64,000 nucleotides of DNA, taken from NCBI RefSeq assembly GCF_026196735.1, contig NZ_JAPHUF010000002.1, positions 186,001-250,000 on the forward strand. Direction: 5' to 3'. Under the pieces are notes generated by a model. That model searched no databases and was not told where the DNA came from. It saw only the letters and a program-made list of their open reading frames with translations. The stretch comes from Sulfurimonas sp. GTDB lineage: Bacteria; Campylobacterota; Campylobacteria; Campylobacterales; Sulfurimonadaceae. The translations under genes and the position numbers were made by a program. Numbering within the stretch: position 1 is the stretch's first letter; every line of letters begins with the position of its first letter. This document shows positions 7,962 through 15,655 of the stretch, one piece after another.

Positions 7962-9020
7962 TTATTTTCTATCCGCACCTATAGCTTCAGTGATATTTGA
8001 GTATCCGTCAGCTTTTATGAGCTCTGTAAGCTTTTTATTGATGTTCATAATCATGTCAGGACCGTGAAAAACAAGACCGCTTAATATCTGAACAAGTGAA
8101 GCACCTGCTTTTATGCGTCTGTATGCTTCTTCTGCTGAATCTATTCCGCCAACAGAAATAAGTGTAGTTTTTCCGTAAAGCTCTTTGGCTATAGCTTCAA
8201 ATATTTCAAAACTTTTTTGTTTGAGTACTGCACCGCTGAGTCCGCCTTTGTCGTAAGGACTTTTTACAAGCGAGTAGTCAACAGTCGTGTTTGTCGCGAT
8301 GATACCGTCAGCTCCTTTTTCAACCGCCATAGTCGTAAGTGCTACTGCATCTTCTATCGACATGTCAGGAGCTATTTTTAGTAAAATCGGCTTATCTGTT
8401 ATGGCTTTTGCCTCTGCAAAAAGTCTAGTGATGAACTCTTCGTTTTGGAGGTCGCGAAGCCCCGGAGTATTTGGTGAAGAGATATTTATGACAAGGTAGT
8501 CACCAAGAGCGTGAAGAGCTTTTATGAGAGTTGTGTAGTCGTTTATAGCCTCACTATCAGGCGTTACCTTGTTTTTACCGATATTTACACCGATAGGAGT
8601 CGTAAAAGGATAGCGCTGCTTCAATCTCTTTTGTACTTTCAGCAGACCTTCGTTGTTAAAACCCATAGCATTTTGGATAGTTTCTTCTTCTACATGTCGC
8701 CACATTCTAGGCTTTGGATTGCCTTCTTGCGCTTTAGGCGTAACTGTACCTATCTCTGTGAAACCAAATCCCAAAACCTGCATACCGCGAATCATAGTAG
8801 CGTTTTTATCAAACCCGGCACCGAGTCCGACAGGGTTTAGAAATGTACGACCAAACAGCTCTTGAGTCAAAATATCGTTTGTGACGAAGTGAGACTCTAA
8901 AAAAGAGTTAAAAGGAATCTGACAGATGTTAGGAAGTCTAAGTACACATTCCGCTACATGGTGAGCGTTTTCGGGCTGTAGTTTAAATAACAGAGGCTTT
9001 ATGCTTTGATAGTTTATCAT
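7962..9020 (-). CDS. pyrD: Dihydroorotate dehydrogenase, quinone-dependent (class 2)
   Basis: A 352-residue enzyme that oxidises dihydroorotate to orotate in pyrimidine synthesis, passing electrons to membrane quinone. The N-terminal helical extension (residues 1-45) that marks class 2 enzymes is present. FMN-site motifs are 'NPVGLGAGFDKN', 'NISSPNTPGL' with the catalytic Ser, and 'GGIDSAEEAYRRIKAGASLVQI' near the C-terminus. It is the first gene of the leftward pyrD-M16-J-domain group. Confidence 0.96.
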   Translation of the reverse strand: MINYQSIKPLLFKLQPENAHHVAECVLRLPNICQIPFNSFLESHFVTNDILTQELFGRTFLNPVGLGAGFDKNATMIRGMQVLGFGFTEIGTVTPKAQEGNPKPRMWRHVEEETIQNAMGFNNEGLLKVQKRLKQRYPFTTPIGVNIGKNKVTPDSEAINDYTTLIKALHALGDYLVINISSPNTPGLRDLQNEEFITRLFAEAKAITDKPILLKIAPDMSIEDAVALTTMAVEKGADGIIATNTTVDYSLVKSPYDKGGLSGAVLKQKSFEIFEAIAKELYGKTTLISVGGIDSAEEAYRRIKAGASLVQILSGLVFHGPDMIMNINKKLTELIKADGYSNITEAIGADRK

Positions 9021-9077
9021 TTAGTTATCTCTTTAGCTTTATATAGTTGAGTGATTATACTGAAAAAAGGTTAAGAG

Positions 9078-9965
9078 TTAGCAATATTGATCTTTGCAGT
9101 GCTGCACTTCAAACTCTAAAGTAGAATGTACAATAGAAAACTGCTCTTTTAGCACTTGCTTCAAATTCTCTTTTATCTCTTGTACATTATTGAAATTTTC
9201 AAGCACTACATGGGATTCAAGAGCATTTTTATGTTCATCCAATTGCCAAAGGTGCAGATGATGAATCTCAATAACTCCGTCAATCTCTTGCATCTTTTTA
9301 GTAACATCATCTATATTGATGTTTTTAGGAGTGCCTTGCATAAGAATATGAATTGTTTGAGGTAATAGCGTTGCAGCCTGATAGAGAATATATGCCGCAA
9401 TTATAAGTGTCAATATGGTATCACTCCAATACCACTCATTCATCAAGATAAGAGTACCTGCAACAATTACACCAACGGAAGCTAGTGCATCTGAGAGATT
9501 GTGTAAAAAAGCCGCACGCATATTCATGCTGTTTTTTGACATACTGTAGGTCAATATGGCTGTGATAATGTCAACAATAAGCGCAACACTCGCTACTATC
9601 ACTACCATCCAACCCTCTATGATTTGTGGTTCATATAGACGCCATAATGCTTCATATATCAAGTATATACCAACAATAACAAGGGTCACAAGGTTTATAA
9701 GAGTTGCAATTATCTCAGCTCGTTTGTATCCAAAACTTTTAAAATAATCTGCTGGTTTTCTTCCTATCTTGCGTGCTACTAAGGCGATTAAAAGTGAAGC
9801 TGCATCACTAAAGTTGTGAAGTGCATCTGCAATAAGAGAGAGACTTCCAGAGATGATACCACCAATGATTTGCGCTAATGTCAAAAGCATATTGATAGCA
9901 ATCGCCCAGAGTAAACGACTATCGCCCATGTTTTCTAGGTCATGATGGTGGTGGTTATGACTCAA
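9078..9965 (-). CDS. Cation diffusion facilitator (Zn/Co/Cd efflux, CzcD-like)
   Basis: A 295-residue inner-membrane proton-coupled metal exporter with six predicted helices. The two metal-binding motifs HNFSDAAS (helix II, near residue 46) and HNLSDALAS (helix V, near 157) are both intact. The N-terminus is His-rich (SHNHHHHD) and the C-terminal 75 residues form the usual cytoplasmic ferredoxin-like metal sensor, ending in a Cys pair. The His/Asp pattern suggests zinc as the main substrate. It precedes the helix-hairpin-helix gene on the transcript order by 10 bases. Confidence 0.93.
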   Translation of the reverse strand: MSHNHHHHDLENMGDSRLLWAIAINMLLTLAQIIGGIISGSLSLIADALHNFSDAASLLIALVARKIGRKPADYFKSFGYKRAEIIATLINLVTLVIVGIYLIYEALWRLYEPQIIEGWMVVIVASVALIVDIITAILTYSMSKNSMNMRAAFLHNLSDALASVGVIVAGTLILMNEWYWSDTILTLIIAAYILYQAATLLPQTIHILMQGTPKNINIDDVTKKMQEIDGVIEIHHLHLWQLDEHKNALESHVVLENFNNVQEIKENLKQVLKEQFSIVHSTLEFEVQHCKDQYC

Positions 9966-9975
9966 ATATCTTTCC

Positions 9976-10287
9976 TTATGAAAATTTCTTTGCTATCTTC
10001 GTAACATTCTCCCTGAAAGTTCGCTTTCGTTCATCTGTGAACTCCCACCATGCTTTAGGTTCTCCTCCCTCCATAAAATCAATGGCTGATATAAATACAT
10101 CTATGATACATGGATCAAGCTTTTTACCAATCTTTTTACATAGTTTAGCATATAAGTCAAAAGCATCTTTTTTAATTAAAGATTGAGGAGTTTGGATACC
10201 AGCCATATTTAGATAGTGAGCCATTTTTTTGCCAATGTTTGGGAGATGCTCTAACTTTGATACTGTTTTACGATTAGGATTTTTCAT
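9976..10287 (-). CDS. Helix-hairpin-helix protein (Cdd1 / mitomycin-resistance-like family)
   Basis: A 103-residue protein with an HhH motif 'LEHLPNIGKKMAHYLNMAG' (residues 12-30) and a second half containing 'KLCKKIGKKLDPCIIDVFISAI' and 'GGEPKAWWEFTDERK'. This matches the small family annotated as 'pathogenicity locus' Cdd1. HhH motifs bind DNA backbone non-specifically; the biological role is not known. It lies just upstream of the CDF exporter on the same strand. Confidence 0.65.
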   Translation of the reverse strand: MKNPNRKTVSKLEHLPNIGKKMAHYLNMAGIQTPQSLIKKDAFDLYAKLCKKIGKKLDPCIIDVFISAIDFMEGGEPKAWWEFTDERKRTFRENVTKIAKKFS

Positions 10288-10322
10288 TTATCAGAAGCTC
10301 CATATTTGTATATTTAAACTGT

Positions 10323-10814
10323 TTATTTACCGTATTTTTCTTTTCTTGCTCTCATAAAATCTTCCACTTCTTTGGCGTATTTTTCTTTTCGTTCTTTTTT
10401 AATTTTTTCTAGTTCTTTTTTGAGGCGCTCTTTGTTCTTTTTAGCTTGTTCTTCTTTTAAAAGCAAGTTGTCTTTTAGTGATTGCATAGAATGGTCTCTG
10501 TGAATATTTTTTCTAATATTTTGATTAATTATGGAAAAAATCAATACAGGCAGAAGCGACATTGATAAAAAAAGCCAGCTAAAACATGTATCTCCACAAG
10601 TAAAAGCAAAATAAATTAAATATAAAAAAAACAGCGTCGGGACTAGAGACACGATGGCTAAAAGAATATATGGTGAATATTTTTTATTTTTGTCTTTCAA
10701 ATATTTTATAATTCTTAAACTAATCAAAAATGGTATAAGATGTATCCATAAAAACAGAGCCAAAAATATAAAAATAGCGCTGAAATATATAATTTTGTCT
10801 GAATCGAGTTCCAT
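10323..10814 (-). CDS. Membrane protein with charged coiled-coil tail, unknown
   Basis: A 163-residue protein with three hydrophobic segments (about residues 9-33, 45-70 and 77-97) followed by a highly charged Lys/Glu helix (residues 105-163), probably a coiled coil. I recognise no family. There is no attC beside it, so it is not clearly an integron cassette, although it lies near the array end. Confidence 0.55.
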   Translation of the reverse strand: MELDSDKIIYFSAIFIFLALFLWIHLIPFLISLRIIKYLKDKNKKYSPYILLAIVSLVPTLFFLYLIYFAFTCGDTCFSWLFLSMSLLPVLIFSIINQNIRKNIHRDHSMQSLKDNLLLKEEQAKKNKERLKKELEKIKKERKEKYAKEVEDFMRARKEKYGK

Positions 10815-10844
10815 TTATTATCTTATATTAGTAGATAGGAGGTA

Positions 10845-10873
10845 TTATATATTTAAGAAGCTTAAATATATAA
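10845..10873. repeat. Perfect AT-rich inverted repeat (13-bp arms, 3-bp loop)
   Basis: Arms at 10845-10857 and 10861-10873 are exact reverse complements around AAG. It stands between the decayed RelE reading frame and the membrane-protein gene. All-AT arms with few GC pairs make it a weak terminator at best; it may be an operator. Confidence 0.5.
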
Positions 10874-10888
10874 GGCTTTATGTAAACT

Positions 10889-11038
10889 TTAATATACTTC
10901 TTTTATATGAGCAATTCTGATAAGCGTTATGACTAAAATATCATTCTCTTTTATCTTTAAATAAAGTAGTTTTTGGTTTTTTGAGTCTATTTTCTCTAGC
11001 TCTTTAAAGGCAGCTTTTGGAATAATGATTTTGAACAT
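10889..11038 (-). pseudogene. RelE/ParE-type toxin remnant (internal deletion)
   Basis: A 49-codon frame begins with ATG overlapping the stop of the upstream antitoxin-like gene. The first 20 residues (MFKIIIPKAAFKELEKIDSK) look like the N-terminal helix of RelE/ParE toxins, and the last residues (VITLIRIAHIKEVY) look like the C-terminal strand. Normal members have about 85-95 residues; the central sheet with the catalytic arginines is missing. I infer an inactive toxin left by an in-frame deletion. A genuinely short novel protein is the alternative. Confidence 0.55.
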
Positions 11039-11163
11039 CAATTAAGACCAAGTCTTTGTGCTACCTCTTCAAGTGAATAAACTTCAGTTTTTCCAGCCTT
11101 TAGTTCATCAATTCTTTTGTCAGAAATCATTTCATCTATACGAATATTGATTGCTTTTTTCAT
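11038..11163 (-). CDS. Small antitoxin-like protein (41 aa)
   Basis: The frame MKKAINIRIDEMISDKRIDELKAG... ends at 11038 and shares bases with the toxin remnant start (ATG/TGA overlap), as in type II toxin-antitoxin operons. The opening 'INIRIDEMISDKRIDELK' resembles the DNA-binding or toxin-masking helices of RelB-like antitoxins. It is shorter than usual (about 70-90 residues), so the pair is probably degenerate. It starts six bases from the outer end of the last attC. Confidence 0.5.
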   Translation of the reverse strand: MKKAINIRIDEMISDKRIDELKAGKTEVYSLEEVAQRLGLN

Positions 11164-11168
11164 AATGT

Positions 11169-11252
11169 TGTCAACCGCGGTGTTAAAATAGGCAATAATA
11201 AAGCAAATAAGTGACCGCTAAGTAACTTATTTGCTCCTATGATTTGTTAGCA
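11169..11252 (-). repeat. attC site, last (distal) in the array
   Basis: On the minus strand it runs from TGCTAAC through an L-box with AGGAG, paired inner arms (AAATAAGT / ACTTATTT) to a GCGGTTGACA end. It is longer and less like the others on its distal side, as often seen at array ends. It follows the RelE-type toxin gene, whose last codons and stop lie inside it. Confidence 0.7.
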
Positions 11253-11583
11253 TATGTCCTCTTAGTAGTTTTTGTAATAACAACTCTTCTACATTTTGTC
11301 TTGAATCAAAAATAGCCATAATATAAACAGTGTCATTTTCAATTTTGTACATTATTCTGTAAGGTTGTGCAATCAGTTCTCTATAAATAGTTATACCTTC
11401 TTTTAGAAGTTCAGGAACCACTCTGCCTCTTAAAGAAAAAAAGTTGCTAGATTGTGCTTTTTCTTTTATTTGTTCATAAATTTTTCTTGCAGCACTTAAA
11501 TTATCTTTTTTGATATAATCAACAATATTTAAAAGGTCTTCTTTTGCATTTGAAGTCCATTTAATTTTATAAATTTTACTCAT
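11227..11583 (-). CDS. RelE/ParE-family toxin (integron cassette)
   Basis: A 118-residue toxin of the RelE/ParE superfamily: 'KIKWTSNAKEDLLNIVDYI' at the start, then 'RGRVVPEL...YRELIAQPYRIMYKIENDTVYIMAIFDSRQ', with the basic and aromatic residues typical of this fold. Members cleave mRNA on the ribosome or inhibit gyrase. It overlaps the antitoxin stop by four bases. The last seven residues and the TAA stop are encoded by the attC site. Such pairs are common in chromosomal integrons and are thought to stabilise arrays. Confidence 0.88.
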   Translation of the reverse strand: MSKIYKIKWTSNAKEDLLNIVDYIKKDNLSAARKIYEQIKEKAQSSNFFSLRGRVVPELLKEGITIYRELIAQPYRIMYKIENDTVYIMAIFDSRQNVEELLLQKLLRGHMLTNHRSK

Positions 11584-11852
11584 TTACTAAGGAGTTCTTC
11601 AACAGAGTTAAAAACATCTTCTTCAGCATGAAGATTTCCACTTCTAATATCTTCTTCTGCAAATGAAAGAAGCTTCATTATAGCGAGAGCATTTTTCATA
11701 TCTTCATAACTTTTTGGATCTTGTATAACAGCTTTAGCTTCACCATTTTGTGTGATTATCATAGGTCTATGAGTTTCATTGATATATTTTAGAACATCAG
11801 CTGCTCTACTTTTTAGATAGGTAACAGGCTTTATATCATTTACAATTTGCAT
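11580..11852 (-). CDS. Phd/YefM-family antitoxin (integron cassette)
   Basis: A 90-residue antitoxin. The N-terminal Phd/YefM fold is clear ('VTYLKSRAADVLKYINETHRPMIITQNGEAKAVIQDPKSYE'), which binds operator DNA; the acidic C-terminal 35 residues would wrap the toxin. ATG follows a good ribosome-binding site (aaggag). Gene order antitoxin then toxin with a four-base overlap is typical. With the toxin it fills one cassette of about 740 bases, and carries its own upstream sequence for a promoter. Confidence 0.88.
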   Translation of the reverse strand: MQIVNDIKPVTYLKSRAADVLKYINETHRPMIITQNGEAKAVIQDPKSYEDMKNALAIMKLLSFAEEDIRSGNLHAEEDVFNSVEELLSK

Positions 11853-11908
11853 AAAATCTCCTTCAGTCCTTTTATTGTACCAAATTAAGACTTAATATGC
11901 AAATGTGA

Positions 11909-11977
11909 TGTTAACGTTTAAGGAGAGCAATATGAAACCGCTTGGGGTTTCATATTGGCTCCTGCGTTTTGTTAGAC
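11909..11977 (-). repeat. attC site
   Basis: Minus strand GTCTAAC...GTTAACA frame a 69-base site with inner arms CAATATGAAACC / GGTTTCATATTG. It follows the 211-residue gene by one base. The outer sequences (aacgtttaaggagagcaata / tattggctcctgcgttttgtt on the plus strand) match the sites at 18103 and 19818. Confidence 0.9.
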
Positions 11978-11978
11978 A

Positions 11979-12614
11979 TTATTTCATACCGCATTCATGT
12001 TTCATTTTGTCAAAAATAACTATGAAATCATTTATTAAGTTGCGTGGGAATAATGTATAGTTAATTGTTTTTAATTCACTTTTATCTGTAACTAAATCTC
12101 TATTTTTTATATTCATAATCTCATCGAACTTAGTTATATTATCTCTGAGTTTTTTTGGTATGTCTACTTCTAATGTAATTTCTAATTCTTTTTGATTTTT
12201 ACAATGAAATGTTAAATCGAGATCTTTTTTCATTTTATTTCGTATTGTTCTTATCATTATTAGTCCACGAATAATACTAGGTTGAGATAAATAGTTTATA
12301 CAAGAATTGTTTAGTTCTGAATAATTTCCATTAGCTAGTCCTGTCATAAATTTTGTAAAATCATTTGAAATAGTGCCTTTAAACTCGTAAGCCAACTTAC
12401 TAATAACAAAGTCAATTAGTTCTCTTGATATAAAAAAACTTTCTTTTATTATTGAAGTAAGCTTATGGTCGTTTTGTAAATTATCATATGAACCAACTAA
12501 ACTATTTAATAAGTCTTCTGGTAAGTCTATTTCTAATTTAAATGATTCTATTTTTTGATAACATTCTTTTAGCATTTCCAGTCTGATTTCATATTTTGTA
12601 AGTTGTTGTCTCAT
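11979..12614 (-). CDS. Unknown helical protein (integron cassette)
   Basis: A 211-residue soluble, mostly helical protein rich in Lys, Asn and Ile. I recognise no family. Features: an N-terminal charged helix, a central 'IIRGLIMIRTIRNKMKKDLDLTFH' segment, and a strand-like 'ELEITLEVDIPKKLRD' stretch. It is alone in its cassette, bounded by attC sites at 12634 and 11909, and ends one base before its attC. Low G+C fits the rest of the array. Confidence 0.75.
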   Translation of the reverse strand: MRQQLTKYEIRLEMLKECYQKIESFKLEIDLPEDLLNSLVGSYDNLQNDHKLTSIIKESFFISRELIDFVISKLAYEFKGTISNDFTKFMTGLANGNYSELNNSCINYLSQPSIIRGLIMIRTIRNKMKKDLDLTFHCKNQKELEITLEVDIPKKLRDNITKFDEIMNIKNRDLVTDKSELKTINYTLFPRNLINDFIVIFDKMKHECGMK

Positions 12615-12633
12615 TCAGTTCTTTCCTAATGGT

Positions 12634-12699
12634 GTCTAACGGTCGACTTGAACTGTAAATTTTCAGAGAAAATTTATTAGTTCCAAGGTTTTGTTATAA
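12634..12699 (-). repeat. attC site
   Basis: A 66-base site with outer ends GTCTAAC (plus strand) and GTTATAA, and inner arms TAAATTTTC / GAAAATTTA. It follows the restriction endonuclease-like gene by four bases and closes the restriction-modification cassette. Confidence 0.85.
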
Positions 12700-12703
12700 C
12701 TTT

Positions 12704-13456
12704 TTAGTCTGAAGCAGTTAATTCTTTGATTACATCCCAATTTTCTTTATAATGGGGAATATCAGTTAATTTTACTTTTTGGCAATCTTCTAAACTTAAT
12801 GAATCTGCCCAAGGCATTGGAACGATATAGCATATTCCAACTTGTTTATCTACAGCAACATAAATATCACAATCTTCGGATGTAATCCGCTGTCCTATGT
12901 TTGTTGCATGAGTGTGGTCTATACCTTGTCCACCTCTGTCTCTGTCTTTAAAGCTAATATTGCTTCCTGTACTAATTCCTTTAATTTGTACTCTCAAGAG
13001 TTTATTATTGTAATCAATGATTGCATCATAGCGACTACTACGGACATCAACACTACTGCAATTAAATCCTGCAAGTATTGCACGAGCAACAAAAATAAAC
13101 TCAGCACTATCTCCAGCATTTGCTGTCATAACACCACTCTCTATATCATTTATATTTACAGGAAATCCATTGGTCATAGCAATATATAATGATTTTTCAA
13201 TAATATGTTTTAGTTCAGTTTTGATAAACTTAAATTTTTGTTGTTTTTCATCAGATACCTTTGATGCAATTTCTTCTATATTTAAATTTGCTAATTCTTG
13301 TAAATCTAAATCTTCTGCAATTTCTGAAAAGAACTTCATACTGTAGAATTTTTTCAATTGAGCTTCAGTCAATCCATGTGAAAGAGCAATTTCTTTTACT
13401 TTGCTTTTCACATAATTTTTATCTATTAATTCTTGTACTAATTCATTTTCATCCAT
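12704..13456 (-). CDS. PD-(D/E)xK restriction endonuclease-like protein (integron cassette)
   Basis: With the ATG at 13454-13456 the protein has 250 residues; the start overlaps the methyltransferase stop by 8 bases. A TTG 39 bases upstream is possible but inferior. The nuclease core reads Glu in 'SAEFIFVARAILAGFN' (about 119), Asp in 'SSRYDAIID' (144) and 'VQIKG' (Gln157-x-Lys159). This Glu-Asp-QxK layout is the PDDEXK_5-like fold also found in I-Ssp6803I-type nucleases. The N-terminal 75 residues are helical and may bind DNA. Tight coupling to a cytosine methyltransferase indicates the restriction partner of a type II system. Target sequence unknown. Confidence 0.75.
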   Translation of the reverse strand: MDENELVQELIDKNYVKSKVKEIALSHGLTEAQLKKFYSMKFFSEIAEDLDLQELANLNIEEIASKVSDEKQQKFKFIKTELKHIIEKSLYIAMTNGFPVNINDIESGVMTANAGDSAEFIFVARAILAGFNCSSVDVRSSRYDAIIDYNNKLLRVQIKGISTGSNISFKDRDRGGQGIDHTHATNIGQRITSEDCDIYVAVDKQVGICYIVPMPWADSLSLEDCQKVKLTDIPHYKENWDVIKELTASD

Positions 13457-14489
13457 ATTTAAGAGCTTCCTTGATTTTTTTTGCAATTGCTTCAATTACA
13501 GGGACTGTAACAGAATTACCAATTTGTTTGTATATATGTGAATTTGCAAGTTTATCACTTAAAATAAAATTATCGTCATAACCTTGAAATCTAGCACATT
13601 CTCTTGGTGTTAATTTTCTAATATCTTTATCGTCAATTATTAATGGAACATTATGACCACCGGTACCCATGTTTGCTGTTAAGGTTGGACAAAGTTTACT
13701 TTTATTTTCTCTAACATAAACTCTTCTCCATTGATAAATAGTATCTCTATTTTTCATTTCTTCTTTTAATTGCTTATAGTATCTACTATTTGTATAATAA
13801 AATTTTTCTTCTACTTCATTGTCTATTAAATCTTCTATTTTTTTAGTTAATTTTTTTGGCTTAGGAAATTCAAAATTATTAAATACTTTTTCATCCTTAA
13901 AGCCAACAATATATATTCTTTCTCTATTTTGCGGCGTATTTCCATATTCAGAACTATTTAATACTTTATTTTTGACATGAAAGCCTCTGTCTTCCAGTTC
14001 TTTCAATATTCTTTTAAAGGTGTTTCCTTTATCGTGTCCTTGTAAGTTTTTTACATTCTCTAAAAATATAATTTTTGGTTCCAAGTCATCAATAAATCTT
14101 AATATCTCAAAAAATAAATTTCCTCTGTCATCTTCAAATCCTTTTCTGTGACCAGCTACAGAAAATGCTTGACATGGAAATCCACCTGTCAATATATCAA
14201 TTTTTTCAACTTCACTTGTTTTTAAATCTTTTAAATCTTTTTCAAATAATTTGTGCTTGTGATTTGCTTTATAAGTTATAGCAGCATTTTTATCTATTTC
14301 ATTAGCCCATGAAATATCAAAACCGACTTTTTTAAAACCTAATTCAATTCCACCAATGCCTGCAAATAGACCACCTAAAGTTAGTTTTTTAACTTCTTGT
14401 TTTCTAATATTTGAACTAATTATTTTTGTCATACTTCTATTTTCAGCATCAAAATTGAATAACATTTGTGAATCAATCATCTTTGTCAT
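13449..14489 (-). CDS. DNA (cytosine-5) methyltransferase (integron cassette)
   Basis: A 346-residue C5 methyltransferase with all main motifs: I FAGIGGIELGF (42-52, SAM binding), IV GGFPCQAFSVAG with catalytic Cys106, VI ENVKNL (144-149), VIII QNRERIYIVGF, IX RECARFQGY and X QIGNSVTVPV. The target-recognition region between VIII and IX contains TLTANMGTGG. It modifies the site cut by the partner nuclease downstream, protecting the host. A good ribosome-binding site (aaagga) precedes the ATG. The pair forms one cassette of about 2 kb between attC sites 14659 and 12634. Confidence 0.95.
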   Translation of the reverse strand: MTKMIDSQMLFNFDAENRSMTKIISSNIRKQEVKKLTLGGLFAGIGGIELGFKKVGFDISWANEIDKNAAITYKANHKHKLFEKDLKDLKTSEVEKIDILTGGFPCQAFSVAGHRKGFEDDRGNLFFEILRFIDDLEPKIIFLENVKNLQGHDKGNTFKRILKELEDRGFHVKNKVLNSSEYGNTPQNRERIYIVGFKDEKVFNNFEFPKPKKLTKKIEDLIDNEVEEKFYYTNSRYYKQLKEEMKNRDTIYQWRRVYVRENKSKLCPTLTANMGTGGHNVPLIIDDKDIRKLTPRECARFQGYDDNFILSDKLANSHIYKQIGNSVTVPVIEAIAKKIKEALKYG

Positions 14490-14658
14490 GTAATATCCTT
14501 TTTGTGCCTACTATATCCTTAATTTTGATATTTTGTAATAAATATGACAATTTGCAATATTTATTTTATTTGTATATTTTATCTTTTTTTTCTTGAATAG
14601 TCTGTTAAGAAAATCAACTGTATATAAAAAGCTAATATGCTTTAAATAATTTTTGTGG

Positions 14659-14728
14659 TTATAACGTTTATCGTGAGCGATAATTTTCCCGCAGGGTAAA
14701 TTATTGCGTCTCCTCGTACTTGTTATGT
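14659..14728 (-). repeat. attC site
   Basis: A 70-base site, nearly identical to the one at 22955 (shared aacgtttatcgtgagc start, TAATTTTCCCGC / GGGTAAATTA arms and tctcctcgt end). The stop of the HEPN-like gene lies inside its right end. Confidence 0.92.
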
Positions 14729-15283
14729 TCTTTTTACAGCGTAACTGCCATTGCCAAGGCTAAACAGCCTACTTTTTGAAATATCAGATTGACTCTGTTC
14801 ATGGAACTGCTCAATTATTTCTTTAGTGTTTTTTAGTATCACTTCTGCATTTTTAATAGTACAAAATTTATCTATATGTGATGATAGATTTAACATAGCA
14901 CCTTTTGTATTATTTTGTGGATTCTTGACCTTTTTTATAACTTGTTCACTATGTCCATGAACAATAAGGTCTCTAAATTGAAATAATGGAGTGATGATTG
15001 AGAATATATCATTATTAAAGTCGATATCTAAATGAATAATTTCAGCAAGCTTTTTTACTTTAGTTTTAAAGCAAGGGTGCTCATCTGAATCCCATTTATT
15101 CCACTCTTCATTTTGCTCAATAAATCCTTGATGATTTATATATGCTTCTAGACTAAAAGCACAAAATGAGATACATGAAACTAAATTATAAAATTGCCCC
15201 TCGTTATTTAATTTTGCACTATCAAAAAGAAACTCTGCCGTTTTATAATGATTTACAAATGTATTATGATTAAAGTAATCCAT
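14723..15283 (-). CDS. HEPN-like protein (integron cassette)
   Basis: A 186-residue, mainly helical protein. It carries 'FRDLIVHGHSE' near residue 90-100: Arg-x4-His followed by further polar residues, the motif that marks HEPN-family RNases. Preceding helices ('FYNLVSCISFCAFSLEAYINHQ') fit the HEPN four-helix bundle seen in proteins annotated as hypothetical near defence genes. HEPN proteins often act as toxins or as defence nucleases, but no MNT-type antitoxin is adjacent. It starts 3 bases after the upstream stop. Family call rests on one motif, so it is tentative. Confidence 0.55.
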   Translation of the reverse strand: MDYFNHNTFVNHYKTAEFLFDSAKLNNEGQFYNLVSCISFCAFSLEAYINHQGFIEQNEEWNKWDSDEHPCFKTKVKKLAEIIHLDIDFNNDIFSIITPLFQFRDLIVHGHSEQVIKKVKNPQNNTKGAMLNLSSHIDKFCTIKNAEVILKNTKEIIEQFHEQSQSDISKSRLFSLGNGSYAVKRT

Positions 15284-15286
15284 CTA

Positions 15287-15631
15287 TTAGTTGTCTTTCA
15301 TTAAAATTTTATAGATAGCTTTATCAAAATTCTCTGTTGTTGAACCATTTATTTTGTCATATTCTTCAGTCTGTTGACATATATTAATCATAACTTCTAA
15401 TTTTGTCAAACCTTTTAAGTTGTGATTTCTATTTTCAGGCTTTATATTTTTAGCTAATTCTTCCATCCTATCATACATTGCTATTCCAAAAGATGGAAAG
15501 TCGCTTTCTTTATCGTTAATAAGTAATATGCATTCTTCTTTGATATTATTTTCACCTACATTTCTGATTAAGCTGGTTGCACCAACTAATAAGGCTAATA
15601 AAATTACAATTACTACAGCTATTTTCTTCAT
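15287..15631 (-). CDS. Small membrane-anchored or exported protein, unknown (integron cassette)
   Basis: A 114-residue protein with an N-terminal hydrophobic helix (MKKIAVVIVILLALLVGATS) acting as anchor or signal peptide. The rest is a soluble domain with two Cys (CILLIND, NICQQ) that may form a disulfide. No family recognised. Its ATG lies 3 bases past a half attC, whose AGGAG element is well placed as ribosome-binding site. Confidence 0.65.
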   Translation of the reverse strand: MKKIAVVIVILLALLVGATSLIRNVGENNIKEECILLINDKESDFPSFGIAMYDRMEELAKNIKPENRNHNLKGLTKLEVMINICQQTEEYDKINGSTTENFDKAIYKILMKDN

Positions 15632-15634
15632 TAG

Positions 15635-15655
15635 TGCTCCTATGATTTGTTATGT
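15635..15655 (-). repeat. Half attC remnant
   Basis: TGCTCCTATGATTTGTTA (15635-15652) is identical to the right half of the attC at 11169-11252 (11232-11249). The matching left half is missing, and the next gene starts at once. This looks like a cassette junction where half of attC has been lost, fusing two cassettes. Confidence 0.7.

Noticed and set aside
8511-8865. Plus-strand frames opposite pyrD
   Set aside because: Shadows of the conserved pyrD gene without start signals or recognisable domains.
10921-10932. GCGTTATGA as another attC end near the array terminus
   Set aside because: It lies inside the RelE remnant frame and has no paired half; chance match.
12842-13189. Plus-strand 115-codon frame inside the restriction cassette
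   Set aside because: Antisense to the PD-(D/E)xK gene, rich in Cys/Ile/Asn from AT-rich antisense codons; no start signal.
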